A stretch of 64,000 bases of DNA from Sycon ciliatum (GCF_964019385.1 NC_088643.1:50349395-50413394); one strand, 5' to 3'. Positions 1-10,849 are shown, counted from the stretch's first letter. Notes: generated by a model not told the origin, from the sequence alone. Translations and numbers: made by a program.

Positions 1-1041
1 TGTCCAGAGAGCCCTCTGGATCAACTCGACGGTGTAAGCCACCGACTTGGCAATCACGTTGATCCGAGCAACTTTGAAGAGCTCAGCGTTGTGTCTATAG
101 ATTTGCAGTCGGATGATGGCGACGCTGGTGCTGCTGCTGCTGCTGCCGCCGCCGCCGCTGCTGCTGCCGCCGCCGCTGCTGCTGCTGCTGCTGCCGCCGC
201 TGCTGCTGAGGATGATGGTGATGATGATGGTGGTGAGTGGTGTTTGCGTCATCAACAGGACAGCTCACCGTCACCAATGTCTAGTCCATTTTCATTCACT
301 TCAATGGTTTCGCTTGATACCGACAATTCAGATGGAGATCAGCCAAGAGCAGCATCTCTGGAGCATCATCCGCTGGAGATTGTCACCGATACGGCAAACA
401 GTGATTCTAACAGTTGTTCTAGTCCCACCAGGTTGCGAACAGCTGACTCAGAGCTATCAAACCATCGTCCTGGAGGTTGTGCTGCGGCAGCTGTCTCTCA
501 GGATCACCCTGACTCTGCGCCCTGGTTTGATGCATGCGAGTATAATCCCGTCAGCGTATTCTCGCTGTCGCACGACCTGTGGGGCGATCTGGCCTCTGAC
601 CCTGACGTTGACGCTGATGATGGCAAGCCCTATTCACCTAGCTCTCCATGCTCTGTGTCTCTGCCTAGCTCGCCAAGTTCGCCAAGGACCACTGCCTCGG
701 CTGCCAGCACCATATCCGCATCTCACTTCAGGGATAGTGGATGCGACGAAACATCATTGAACGGCGTGCCTTCTCGGCATGCTGACCCGGGTCATGGCTG
801 CACAACAAATCATGCTTACGACAAGTGTTCGCAACATCTCCATCAGGAGAAGTGCTTTCTGGGTGCAAAGGATTTACGGGACGTGGACATGTTTGATTTC
901 TCTGACAGCGACGGTGTTAGCATTGCTGAAACCGTGTCCACGGATGGTGAGTGCTCCTTCTGTATTCTGGCACGAACAGCTCGGAACGCTGTCAACGCGC
1001 ACACCGGTCACAGTGCCCGCTTCCCAATAGTTATAAACTGA
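1..1041 (+). CDS. 3' part of an unrecognised acidic Ser/Ala-rich protein (5' end outside window)
   Basis: The frame is open from the first base of the window to a TGA at 1039-1041, so the true start lies upstream; the GTG at 91 is not a convincing start. The product begins with an acidic stretch, then a polyalanine run of about 27 residues (around 128-210, coded mainly by GCTGCC-type repeats), an Asp/Glu-rich block, and long Ser/Pro-rich low-complexity sequence with clusters such as SPSSPCSVSLPSSPSSP. A more structured-looking patch containing WFDACEYNPVSVFSLSHDLW lies near 520-585. There is no recognisable domain. A strong splice-donor match (GGTGAGT) lies at 945-951, so the last stretch to 1041 may be intron read-through rather than the real C-terminus. 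It could be a transcription or nuclear regulatory protein by composition only; no function is assigned. Confidence 0.45.
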   Translation, partial: CPESPLDQLDGVSHRLGNHVDPSNFEELSVVSIDLQSDDGDAGAAAAAAAAAAAAAAAAAAAAAAAAAAEDDGDDDGGEWCLRHQQDSSPSPMSSPFSFTSMVSLDTDNSDGDQPRAASLEHHPLEIVTDTANSDSNSCSSPTRLRTADSELSNHRPGGCAAAAVSQDHPDSAPWFDACEYNPVSVFSLSHDLWGDLASDPDVDADDGKPYSPSSPCSVSLPSSPSSPRTTASAASTISASHFRDSGCDETSLNGVPSRHADPGHGCTTNHAYDKCSQHLHQEKCFLGAKDLRDVDMFDFSDSDGVSIAETVSTDGECSFCILARTARNAVNAHTGHSARFPIVIN

Positions 1042-2107
1042 TTGCTGTACATCAGACTGTGAGTATCTAGATGTGTGTGTGTGTGCGTGTTCCTATAATT
1101 ATTACTGTTTTGACCGAGCCCAGTGTATCTAGCAACTGTGTGTGTAACTACAAGCACAGTGTATGCTCTAACGTTGAGGTCTGCTAGTGAATTTACTAAG
1201 CACATTGTTCTACGCATGTTTCGGTAATGTTCCCACCGCACACAGTGTTGCTACTATAGGATGACTTCATGACTGAGGGCAATGCTTTGCTTCCACCACC
1301 TCTAACTTTAAGTTCGCGTGTTCACCGGCGTATAACTCGTTCTACTGAAATCGCTGGTGTGCTTCAAGTGATTTTATACTTGCTCTTTCCAACCAACCAC
1401 AAGAGTTTTCCTATGCACCTTTACCCCAGGATGTGTCTTTCCGTTAAGCTGAATTTTGGGAAGGCTCGGATTTCTGCACCGGTACGTAAGCTTCGAACTT
1501 TCGAAGTATGTGTGTTCCATCGTGTATTGCTTCACAAATTTCTGCGATGATGTCATCATTATTATCCCAAGTATGCTACTGCTGGTAGTCCCTTTCCTTG
1601 GTAGCCGGCTTTATTGTAATTGTACTGGCTTGCACTGGCTTGAGCACCCTGATCTGTGAGTACTGATATAATTATCTTTCTGCCTTTGAAATCTGAATTC
1701 TTTCTCGGCATTCGCGTGTCACTGCCGGAATGGACTGCCAGATGCTTATGTGCAAGCATGTGCATGCGCACGCGTGTGTGGGGGGGGGGGGTGAGCTGTG
1801 GTCGGTGCTGCCACTCTACTCATGGCTTCCAAATCCATAGCTGCCAAAGGTGGCTCTCTCGTCGTGCCAATTGAACATGGTCCCTGATCTCTCGGCAGAC
1901 TGCCGACTTTCGGCCGTCGCTCGTCGTTCCATGTTGTCGGCTCCGCAAGGGGACACGTGACCGCAATGGCAGTGTTTACCAGGACCAGGTGTGTGTATGT
2001 GTGTGTGGGTCCGATGTGCTCCATGTGGTGTAGACCAGGTGTGAATTGGGGGTCGATTCACAAGGCTTCGCCAGTTGTGTGGATTAGGCATTTGCCTGGC
2101 GCTATAA
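1042..2107. other. Non-coding stretch, no gene seen
   Basis: Only short open frames without family resemblance, short TG runs (1073-1090, 1989-2008) and a poly-G run near 1780. I see no splice-supported exon. It may include the 3' end of the gene at the left edge. Confidence 0.4.
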
Positions 2108-2456
2108 TAGGGCTTGAAAGTGATGACGTCAAAAACGGCCTGGGAGTAGTAAATTGACATCAGATTTCTATTTTGGATCCACTAAGGTGTGACTTTGCTA
2201 TTGCCTCAGTATGTGGGTGCATAGCAACCCACTCATGTTGTATGCAGGTGCAACTTTTACTTCGCCACCAGTTGTCACCCCGCCCCCACTAGCCAAATCA
2301 GTCAGTTTCACTGGCAACATCACCTTGCTGTGAGTGAGACCGCTTGAAATGTGCTTGGATCCATACAAAAACTGGATCCAGGTGGATCCAGTTTTCGAAT
2401 TTTTCAAATTGTTGCTATGCCATTGCTATGGAGTGACGTAGCACTTTCAAGCCCTA
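2108..2456. mobile_element. MITE-like inverted-repeat element
   Basis: TAGGGCTTGAAAGTG at 2108-2122 is repeated in inverted orientation at the right end (CACTTTCAAGCCCTA, 2442-2456), and both ends continue into a GACGTC/GACGTA-type motif. It has no coding capacity. A short internal palindrome built from GGATCC motifs lies at 2356-2393. The flanks do not give a clean target-site duplication, so the superfamily is undecided. Confidence 0.55.
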
Positions 2457-2597
2457 TTGTAGCCTTGATCTGGTTCATTCAGATCGTGTCCGCTATCGTT
2501 GCTATAAGAGGAAATCTGTGGGTACACATCCATTGCATTTTTCAGTTTTGTGTGTTTCTCTTGCGACGGGTGCATACTATGTTATACATGGTATGCA

Positions 2598-2599
2598 TG

Positions 2600-2696
<97 letters not shown>

Positions 2697-2781
2697 TGGG
2701 TGGGTGGGTGGGTGGGTGGGTGGGTGGGTGGGTGGGTGGGTGGGTGGGTGGGTGGGTGGGTGGGTGGGTGGGTGGGTGGGT

Positions 2782-2838
<57 letters not shown>
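2598..2838. repeat. Compound microsatellite (GT)n-(GCGT)n-(GGTG)n-(GT)n
   Basis: A 240-bp uninterrupted low-complexity tract that passes through four blocks: GT, then GCGT, then GGTG, then GT again. It directly abuts the 5' end of the LINE at 2840. Confidence 0.95.
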
Positions 2839-2839
<1 letters not shown>

Positions 2840-4775
2840 CCGCTAGGGCTGTTTGGCGATGTGTGGCGTGAGGGTCGTGTCCCCCAGGAGTGGGTAGATG
2901 CCATGCTGGTGCCAATACCCAAAAAAGGTGACCTCTCCAGGTGCGATAACTGGCGGGGGATATCTTTGCTGGATGTCGTAGGCAAGGCACTAGCAGGAGT
3001 CATTCAGCTACGCCTCCAGTCTCTGGCCAAAGAATTCCTCCCGGAATCGCAGTGTGTCTTCCGCCGTGGCAGATCATGCTCCGACATGATATTTACCATC
3101 CGCCAACTCTTGGAGAAGACAGTAGAACATCAAACCAAGGGTTTCTTTGTCTTCATCGATTTGCGCAAAGCTTACGACTCGGTTCCTCGTGAGTGTCTCT
3201 GGCAGGCATTGGCTAGAGCTGGCGTCCCTTCACCCATGCTGGCGGTGATCAAGTCGTTTCACACCTCAATGGCTGCTGTATTACGCATGAGTGGTACAAC
3301 TGTAGATCCCTTTAGCGTTCATAATGGCATACGCCAGGGTTGCTCAATGGCGCCCGTGCTGTTTAACATTTTCATGTGGGCCGTGGTAAGCAGATGGCAG
3401 CAGCGCGTTAGTGGTGTACCTGGTATTGGTTTCAGTTTCTTGCACAATTCTGACCCTGGTAACCTCTACAGGAAGTCTCACCGCACCGACCCTGTCACTA
3501 CCGCTACGGAGGCTCAGTTCGCTGATGACTCGGCATTGTTCGCTACATCAAGAGCTGGTGCCGAGGTCGCATTGACAACCTTTGACAACACGGTGTCCGA
3601 ATTTGGCCTCGCGGTTAGTGCCACAAAGACCAAGTTTTTGGTTGCTGGTGCTGATATGTCTGCTGCTGACCGCGTACCCCTCAGTCTAGATGGTGTCGAC
3701 ATTGCCTGTGTCACCGAATTTAAGTATCTGGGTTCGGTAATTCACAGCGACGGCCGTTCATCCTGCGATGTTGACTCCCGCATTGCGAATGCCTCCCGAG
3801 CGTGTGGCGCTTTGCAAAAGTCCATCTTTGGCAACAAGCACCTGGACCTCCACATCAAGAGGTGTGTGTTCAACGCCTGTGTCTTGTCGCTCTTGCTGTA
3901 CGGTTCGGAGTGTTGGATGCCTCTTCAACGGGATTTGCAGCGGCTCTCTGTCTTCCACCACCGATGCATCCGCTCAATCATGGGAGTGTCTCGCCAAGAA
4001 TGCTGGGATGACCACATCACCAATCACCAACTACGTGTGAGGTGGGGTGATCCCGACACCATCCGCACGAAGGTGGAGCACCGCCGCCTTGAATGGCTCG
4101 GGCATGTTGCTCGGATGGAGGACCACCGGCTGCCGAAGCAAGTTCTCTTTGGCACGCTTCCGTCGCGTCGCCCAGCTCACGGCCCTCGTCGGCGCTGGAA
4201 GGATTGTATCATGTCTGACCTTCGTTCTCGCGGCCTCGAGGGGGAATGGCGAGCTGAATGCGAGTCGCGTTCCACCTGGCGCTCGGCGTACTCAGCACCG
4301 GTAGATGCCCAGCATACCCCTCCCGTCACCTGCTACACCTGCGACCGACAGTTTACACGCCCCAGTGATCGCTGAGCGTGCGAAGCCGGTTGCGGAGCAG
4401 AAAGGTGCATGCCAGTGTGGAGAGTGTGGCCGTTGGCTGAAGTCCCGTGGAGGTCTGGCAAGGCACAAGTGTACTTACCCCCAGTCAGCAGTCGGTGCGC
4501 CCCTGCCGCTGCCTGCTTCTCCGCTGTGCTGCGTCGCTCACTGCCAGGCTTGTGACCGCTGCTTTGCGTCTACACGTGGCCGCGCCCGTCATCGCTGCTC
4601 GCGGACTTGTAGTCGTCCGACCGTTCAGGACCGTCAGGGTTTCACGTGTGTTTGCGCCTGCTCCCGCCGATTTCGCTTACCGCATCACCTGGATCGTCAC
4701 AGGGCTGTGTGCTCCTCCTCTCTCTCAGCTGCCCCTCCGGGGCCCACGTAACCTTCATGGCAGTGGCTCAACAGG
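2840..4775 (+). mobile_element. 5'-truncated LINE (non-LTR retrotransposon) with reverse transcriptase
   Basis: One open frame runs from just after a TAG at 2837-2839 to TGA at 4373-4375 (about 510 residues). It begins in the thumb-side leader typical of LINE polymerases (WREGRVPQEW ... PIPKKGD) and contains the polymerase motifs in order: FIDLRKAYDSV (motif A aspartate), GIRQGCSMAPVLFNIF (motif B), and QFADDSALFA with the catalytic FADD (motif C), followed by YLGSVIHSDG. The C-terminal region has the GHVARMEDHRLPKQVLFG block common to invertebrate endonuclease-reverse transcriptase LINEs. The endonuclease half is missing, so this copy cannot move by itself. The frame breaks inside the first zinc finger of the tail (CYTCDRQFTRPSDR then stop). 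It sits between two (GT)n tracts. Confidence 0.9.
4305..4751 (+). pseudogene. Frame-shifted C-terminal zinc-finger tail of the LINE
   Basis: Downstream of the reverse transcriptase, in another frame, lie three Cys/His clusters: CGECGRWLKSRGGLARHKC, CQACDRCFASTRGRARHRC and CVCACSRRFRLPHHLDRHR. The first finger, CYTCDRQFTRPSD, is in the polymerase frame, so an indel around 4350-4400 separates it from the others. The intact element probably had four tandem fingers used for nucleic-acid binding during target-primed reverse transcription. The same tail is found again at 57467-57736. Confidence 0.75.
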
Positions 4776-4780
4776 ACAGG

Positions 4781-4827
4781 ACAGGTGTGTGTGTGTGGGG
4801 GGGGGGGGGTGCGTGCGTGCGTGCGTG

Positions 4828-4865
<38 letters not shown>

Positions 4866-4870
4866 CGCGC
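4781..4870. repeat. (GT)n / G-run / (GCGT)n microsatellite
   Basis: Low-complexity tract directly 3' of the LINE, mirroring the (GT)n tract on its 5' side. Confidence 0.9.
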
Positions 4871-5436
4871 ACCTGCCACATGGCCCCTGCACATGTGTCA
4901 GTGAAGCCACAAGGACATGGCACGCGAGTGTACATAGTCCTACATACGCACATACCACGTGCACATCTAATCATGTATCTCAACCCGTGTGCACATTGTA
5001 TGCGGTGCTGTTCAGAAGTGATCAGAAAAAATGTGCTTTGCATGGCACAATGCACCAGCACCATCTTCATGACATTGTCACAATTATTACATTATACAAT
5101 GCAGACATTTACAGATTCTGCAATGAGAGACATATCTGACGGTAGCAAGATGAAATACATACTAATCTGGTTATGGTCAAAGTCACGATGGAGATTCCCT
5201 GTGCCAAGAACAGGGCAGGGAATAAATGCCGAAACGTGCGTCTTGCATGATCGTATGCGTTTGGCATTATCCATTATTCCCGGACTTTGTGAGAACAATC
5301 AGACCTCATTCCGGTATCCGTTTTTTTAACTTGTGACAATTTTTTTAGACATCCGGTACGTTGCAACCTCGACTTCCAGAAGGGTTTCTCAAGAAACGGA
5401 TTGTTGTCAGTAATTATCATGTGTAAGTTCTGCTAC
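4871..5436. other. Non-coding stretch, no gene seen
   Basis: AT-moderate sequence with short open frames only. I see no family match and no splice-supported exon. Confidence 0.4.
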
Positions 5437-5440
5437 TTAA

Positions 5441-6300
5441 AGGGGAAGTTAAGGCAAAAAATAAAATTTCACCAGTTGTAGTCTTCGGGGTGCTGAGTCG
5501 AATGGTCTTGGTCCGAGAAAGCTGAGACGCTCCCTTCCTACTTGAATCCCAATCGAACTCGCGCACTTCCACCGAAACTGGGTGACTGCGCCCTACTAGA
5601 TGGGGATTTGTATGCAAAATGTCACTAAAAGCGCCATTTCGTTCTTATAAAAGCACGGATGACCGCGATTGGCCCATATGTTGTAGTCTTTTGGACGCTA
5701 AATCGACTGGTTTTGGTCCGAAAAGGCTGCGATGCAGCGTTCCTCCTTTATTCCCAATCGAACATGGTTGAGCAAGTGGTCACGTGCTCCTGGGTGCCCA
5801 AAATGGGCCAAATCACCTGGTCACCACGCCAGCAGGCGACAACTTTCACACCAAGGTTCAACTCGAGTGACAGGACTGCACCCAAAAAAGGTCAAACAGG
5901 CTAGTAAGTTGTACCCTGCAGGCACGGTGACCAGGTGACTGGCGTACGCAGGAGCACGTGACCGCTTGTTCAACCATGTTCGATTGGGAATAAAGGAGGA
6001 ACGCTGCATCGCAGCCTTTTCGGACCAAAACCAGTCGACCCAGCGTCCAAAAGACTACAACATATGGGCCAATCGCGGTCATCCGTGCTGTTATAAGAAC
6101 GAAATGGCGCTTTTAGTGACACTTTGCATACAAATCCCCATCTAGTAGGGCGCAGTCACCCAGTTTCGGTGGAAGTGCGCGAGTTCGATTGGGATTCAAG
6201 TAGGAAGGGAGCGTCTCAGCTTTCTCGGACCAAGACCATTCGACTCAGCACCCCGAAGATTACAACTGGTGAAATTTTAATTTTTGCCTTAACTTCCCCT
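5441..6300. mobile_element. Foldback DNA transposon with TTAA target duplication (piggyBac-type MITE)
   Basis: The outer about 350 bp on each side are near-identical inverted copies (5441-5790 against 5957-6300; only a handful of mismatches visible), with terminal sequence AGGGGAAGTTAAGGCAAAA. TTAA lies directly outside both ends (5437-5440 and 6301-6304), the hallmark of piggyBac-superfamily insertion. The middle, about 5795-5955, is unique. Within each arm there are two diverged direct units, both starting TTGTAGTCTT and both ending in CCCAATCGAAC. The element has no coding capacity, and the high arm identity suggests recent activity or arm conversion. Confidence 0.85.
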
Positions 6301-6304
6301 TTAA

Positions 6305-8002
6305 GTGCACTAATGCACTTGCAATCCACAGCACTGGTGAAAAATATGTACATTGTACATCGAGCTTGTTTATCTGGCACCCATATCTGTGCAATACACA
6401 TGTGTCTACTATGGGATACAGCGTGCGCTAGTCAACCGTGAATCACGTTGCTATGTAGAATATGTAGTGTAAGAGAGTACGTATCAACAGTCCGCACATT
6501 GTCAAAAACCAAGACCTTTAAATGCATTGTATGAGACTAGCGCGTGACGATCCACTCCGATAGAAAGCGGCACGGAAATAGACACATGAGAAGTGTGCGT
6601 GTGATGCAGTGAAATATTCTTCAGTGGAACGGCCCTAAAATAAATATGAGACTAGTCAGAGTAGTACCTAGAGAATGTAGCTATTACCGGTGTTTTGTCG
6701 GCTAGGCCACTAAGGCCACACCGAAGACATAATTATTATGCAGAGTATAGTAAATTGGTAATACCGATACATGTACAGGTGAAGCCGTAGCATGCACGTC
6801 AACAGTTGTGGATTTTCGACAGACATGTGCACAAGGCACGTGGTAGGGAATCTCAAAATGCGTATGAGTCCATCACGTTCCTCAGGCTGAATGGCTTTCT
6901 ACAATACATTGTATAGTATTACCGAGGCTGCTGAGTTATACACGTATACACATGCAGTGACAACAGGAATAGCATGGCAGCGTGCTGCGGCATGCAGTTG
7001 GCCAGAGCACAGCAGGTGCAGGGCAGTATACACCAGACGTACAGTCATGTACATGCACATGCACAGAAATCATCACTGTGCGTCAGTGTGCAGCACAATG
7101 TACAATGTACAATGTACAATGTACAATGATGATTGTAGCCAGTTTGGATTCCCTGATTCAAACTGTACGTTGAGAACTGCATGCTAGAGGCCAGTCATGT
7201 GATCGGACATTCAGACGCTGTCCGAAGATTCTGCAGCTCTGAAATTCTGCACCCGTAACAAGCCAGTGCTAATATTCAGTCTGCTCACCTTGATTACTGT
7301 AGTCCTGTAGAATGCTGTGAAAGGGCAGATGTGATCCGTTGAGGAGATTGACATGTTAGTGATACTGAGATACAGAGAGAAGCCATTCCCTTCACTGTGC
7401 GACGTTCAGGCCGGGCATATCAATTCATGCAGACCTGCACTGACTGATAGGAGCCTGATTGGACTTCCGGAAAGGTTATTCATAGCAACGGGCCCTGTGC
7501 CAGATAGCGGCCATGTTCTGTGCGTGCAGTTCCAGCTCAAAAAGTCTTCTGATGAGATCTCCTCGATCAAAGGCGTGGCTTGACTGGTCCTTACTTCGCT
7601 CTAGAGTAATCGCTGTCAGTGACAATAGTCACAATAGACCTTGGCTGGTGATGGCATGGGAGTAGCATGTACTTGCAGATATCATCAGCACTAGCTCTCG
7701 GCACACCTTCGCAATTGCTACCTTGTTTGCGCAATGTCACAGACCTGCTTGAGGCTAGCTAATGCCTGCTACGGTGGCCGGTATACTCGGATGCATCACA
7801 TCGAACATGTGGCGATCATAAGTTCTCCATTCTCAACATCATTAACTTGCTATTTCCCTTTCTCACGGATGTAGTCACCTATCGTGCAGTAATAGAAACA
7901 CAAAATCCAGGAACCGAAATATCTGATGATTATCCTTATTTGGCAATGACACCACCACACAACCCTTGGAGGCTGGTTCATGATGACCGTACATGTACTT
8001 GT
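6305..8002. other. Non-coding stretch, no gene seen
   Basis: No convincing exon on either strand. It holds a TGTACAA-type short tandem run at 7099-7128. The third exon of the profilin-4-like gene should lie somewhere in this direction but I did not find it. Confidence 0.4.
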
Positions 8003-8178
8003 AATCGATTGGCCGCTTACCTAGCTTCTCGACAGCTTCCACACATAATCGATTGGCCGCTTACCTAGCTTCTCGACAGCTTCCACACATAATCGATTGG
8101 CCGCTTACCTAGCTTCTCGACAGCTTCCACACATAATCGATTGGCCGCTTACCTAGCTTCTCGACAGCTTCCACACAT
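8003..8178. repeat. 44-bp minisatellite, four copies
   Basis: A unit containing ATCGATTGGCCGCTTACC and CTTCTCGACAGCTTCCACAC is repeated four times head to tail with essentially no divergence. Confidence 0.95.
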
Positions 8179-8641
8179 ACGCTAGCATACATGCCAGATG
8201 TGTACGTAGCATAGATGATGAACGTTGACGTCATGGTCGCAACAAACCCACTTCTACCGGTGTCTGTCTACAGGTAGATGTAAAAGATGAACACGGAAAG
8301 AGAAAGAGCACCAGAGGTGCAGCGGCAGCAGCTGGAGATTAGAATCCTTTTTTCCAGTCGTGCTTGGGGGCTGCATGATTTCGAAAGAAGTATGGATTAT
8401 ACCATGAGTACGAGGGGTGTACAGCTGAATATTTTCACGAGGGAAAATATAAGGGACACGATATACACAGAGTAGGAGGGGTGTAATCCATGTATCCCAT
8501 GGCACTGTCTCAAACACTTACAAGTACATGTAGAGCGTGACCAACACTAAAAAGCTCCCTTGTTTGCTCTTGGCGTGACCTGTAGGAACCGAGCGGGGCG
8601 TATGTTTAAACCGAGTGAACCAAGCGGGGTATATTTTTGAC

Positions 8642-8911
8642 TGGTGGTGTGCACGGGTAGTCGGGTACCCGTGCTACCCGTGAGGACCTCGGGTAGTCGG
8701 GTACCGAATAGTACCCGAAAACCCGAGGTCGCAGATGACATGTCCAGTGCACGTGTACAAATAATTCACGCATGTCTACCCAATGCGCAAGGGAAGGGGC
8801 CGGTGTGCATTGTGGTCTTACCATGGAAACATTACCCGATCGGGTACCCGTGTTACCCGTGGAAAACTACCCGGACCCGATACCCGAAGAAAATGCTACC
8901 CGACCCAGCCC
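8642..8911. mobile_element. hAT-like MITE rich in GGGTACCCG motifs
   Basis: Ends carry CGGGTAG/GGGTACCCG motifs in both orientations and the right end, read inward, is GGGCTGGGTCGGGTAGC. The sequence TATTTTTGAC occurs on both sides (8632-8641 and 8912-8921), giving a direct repeat compatible with the 8-bp duplications of hAT elements. Motif density (at least nine CCCG/CGGG-type words) suggests subterminal transposase-binding repeats. The left end matches the right only partly. Confidence 0.55.
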
Positions 8912-9428
8912 TATTTTTGACCCCGGCGGAGTACATGTATATCGCTCTCTATATTTCCCGCTCAGATCGGATACTGATATCGGCTGGAACCATGGTTTCC
9001 TACCGTACCATGGGATAACTCAAGTTATTCCAAAGGTCATTTGTGGATTCTATACAGAAGAGTGCTGCCTGTGTGTGGTCACGGGATGTACAATGTACAC
9101 GACAAACCTAAGCACACAGCACGCAACAGTCTGCATGTGTACATGGCTCTCCCATCACGTACGTGCTGCAGCTGCACCTATAAGTGCTACTGGCAGTGCG
9201 ACTGTAGAGTGATGTCTGGCAAGGTAACCCCCTGCCCCAGAAGACTAGACATTGGGAACACAGGGTGCACTCTCCTGTCTAGTCACACGGCCTTGCCTCT
9301 TACTAAGGACCCAAAAAAGGGGGTCACCTGTGCACGAGGACTGGGGGGGGGGGGGGGGACTGTCACCAGACTACACCGGCGGTATGTGATTTACACTCTC
9401 AGTCTACTACTATGTTCATGTGTCTTAC

Positions 9429-10849
9429 ATCTCGTGCATACAGTGACACGGAGTCATTGCGCATGCACGTGTGCAGTCTGCCCTCAAAGCCGATCTCCCT
9501 TAGCCGACGGATAGGCGGCTGCTTGAAGTTTCTGATGATGCTGGCGATGCTCTTCTTGCAGGGCTGTGCCGGAAGAGAAATCGTGCATGAAGAACAAAAG
9601 AAAAAGCCGCTTCCAGTCATGATGCAACACTAAGCATTATGGAATAAGGGTGAAACAATAAGGAATGTCTGTGGTTCATGTATGCAACAGTAACATGACA
9701 TTGTACACAACACAAAGCTAGTGATGACGTATGCATTAGAGGATGAACTGGCGCATATCTGGTTGGAAGCCGCCAACAGCTGTTAATTAATCACCATCAT
9801 TCCGTCCACAAAAGAGCTGCCTGAAAGTTAATTCCAAGTCTGTAGATAAGTGCCCGGTTCCGCATGAATTTGGAGTAGCAAGGGGAAAATCTAATCCCGT
9901 GACAGCACTTCTTTTTTTCTGAAGTATATTTTTTAAAATGTGTGCCATTGACTGTGTTTTCGATCAAAAGCAATTCAGAACAAGTGATACGGGATAGCAT
10001 TGGCGTATTGTGTATGTACTTGGGTGCGGTGGGTGTGGCTGTGGAAGACTGCTCAGCGGACACGTCTGCTGCTCATCATCGTGCCACTATATGTGTACAT
10101 CAAGAGTACATAACCCCCCAGAGTGTGCAACTCCACTATGGGTGCTGTCAAGAGTACATAACCCCCCAGAGTGTGCAACTCCACTATGGGTGCTGTCCCG
10201 ACAGAATTTCAAGTTGACGTCATTTTGATGATGCAATGCGCACTGTACACGGATTATCAGACGAATCCGGAACCTGCCTGTGGTTGACCGAAGCCGATCG
10301 ATCCTGTACAAATTATTGAAAGAAAAACGTGTGATGCGTTGACACCCGTACACATGTTGTAAATCACTGCTGCAAGGAGCATTGCGTCATAAATAATGAC
10401 GTCAACTTGAAATTCTGTCGGGACAACAGGGTATGTGGGAGTTGCACACTCTGGGGGGTTATGTACTCTTGGTGTACATGTACATGTACCTGACAACATC
10501 CAATGCAGATAAGTCTGCTAATGATCACCAAAATAATAATTTGGTCGTCATTAGCAGACTTTAATACAACTCCTGCATACTGACGTATTTGAGTTACCTG
10601 ATAGCCCAAGCTGGTAGCGCGCACGCTGCCGTCCTTCAGCATTACCAGCGCACATCTCTGCACATGGCCCGTGTCGATAAGCGCTTCGTGAAGAAGATCT
10701 TGCATCTGATTGACCGCCACTTTCCTCCTGGCAGCAGCCGATTTGCTTCTTCCCTGGCTTTGTGGCTCGAGACTGGACGATGATGCCGGCGGCACTGCCT
10801 GAGCAGGACGATCCTCCTCTCTTCCTCTACCCGTGTTCCCGTCCGCCAT
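9429..10849 (-). CDS. PFN4: Profilin-4-like protein, first two exons (C-terminal exon not found)
   Basis: Exon 1 is 10598-10849 (ATG at 10847-10849, 84 residues, donor GTAACT) and exon 2 is 9429-9563 (45 residues, acceptor CACAG, donor GTAAGA); both joins are phase 0. From QMQDLLHEALIDTGHVQRCA onward, including CALVMLKDGSVRATSLGYQ, the sequence follows vertebrate profilin-4, and exon 2 continues with IASIIRNF and the RNDSVSLYARD strand at the expected spacing. Profilin-4 is a divergent, testis-associated profilin that binds phospholipids rather than actin in mammals. This protein has a Ser/Ala/Arg-rich N-terminal extension of about 48 residues absent from the human form. The last exon (human ending with a GVVVVKT-type strand and the C-terminal helix) is expected further left, but I could not recognise it; the gene may be broken or the exon divergent. 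Confidence 0.65.
10097..10482. repeat. Inverted-repeat element in the profilin-4-like intron
   Basis: A unit starting CAAGAGTACATAACCCCCCA is present twice in tandem at about 10098-10196. It is followed by a segment with CCCGACAGAATTTCAAGTTG, and the whole arrangement returns in inverted orientation at about 10375-10475. This looks like a foldback MITE with a partly duplicated left arm. Confidence 0.7.
10511..10561. repeat. 14-bp perfect hairpin
   Basis: AAGTCTGCTAATGA at 10511-10524 pairs with TCATTAGCAGACTT at 10548-10561. The loop contains a second small stem (CCAAA/TTTGG). Confidence 0.7.

Noticed and set aside
2542-3003. His-Thr and Val-Cys repeat ORFs, also near 4835, 27185, 43155, 53000 and 57400
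   Set aside because: They translate (GT)n/(CA)n tracts in various frames.
5222-5260. Candidate profilin-4 last exon on the minus strand (KTHVSAFI)
   Set aside because: Only a chance resemblance to the KTHLYLLVATY strand; the following residues do not match and no good splice acceptor is present.
8003-8178. CRISPR-like array
   Set aside because: The repeats are directly tandem with no spacers, in a eukaryotic genome.
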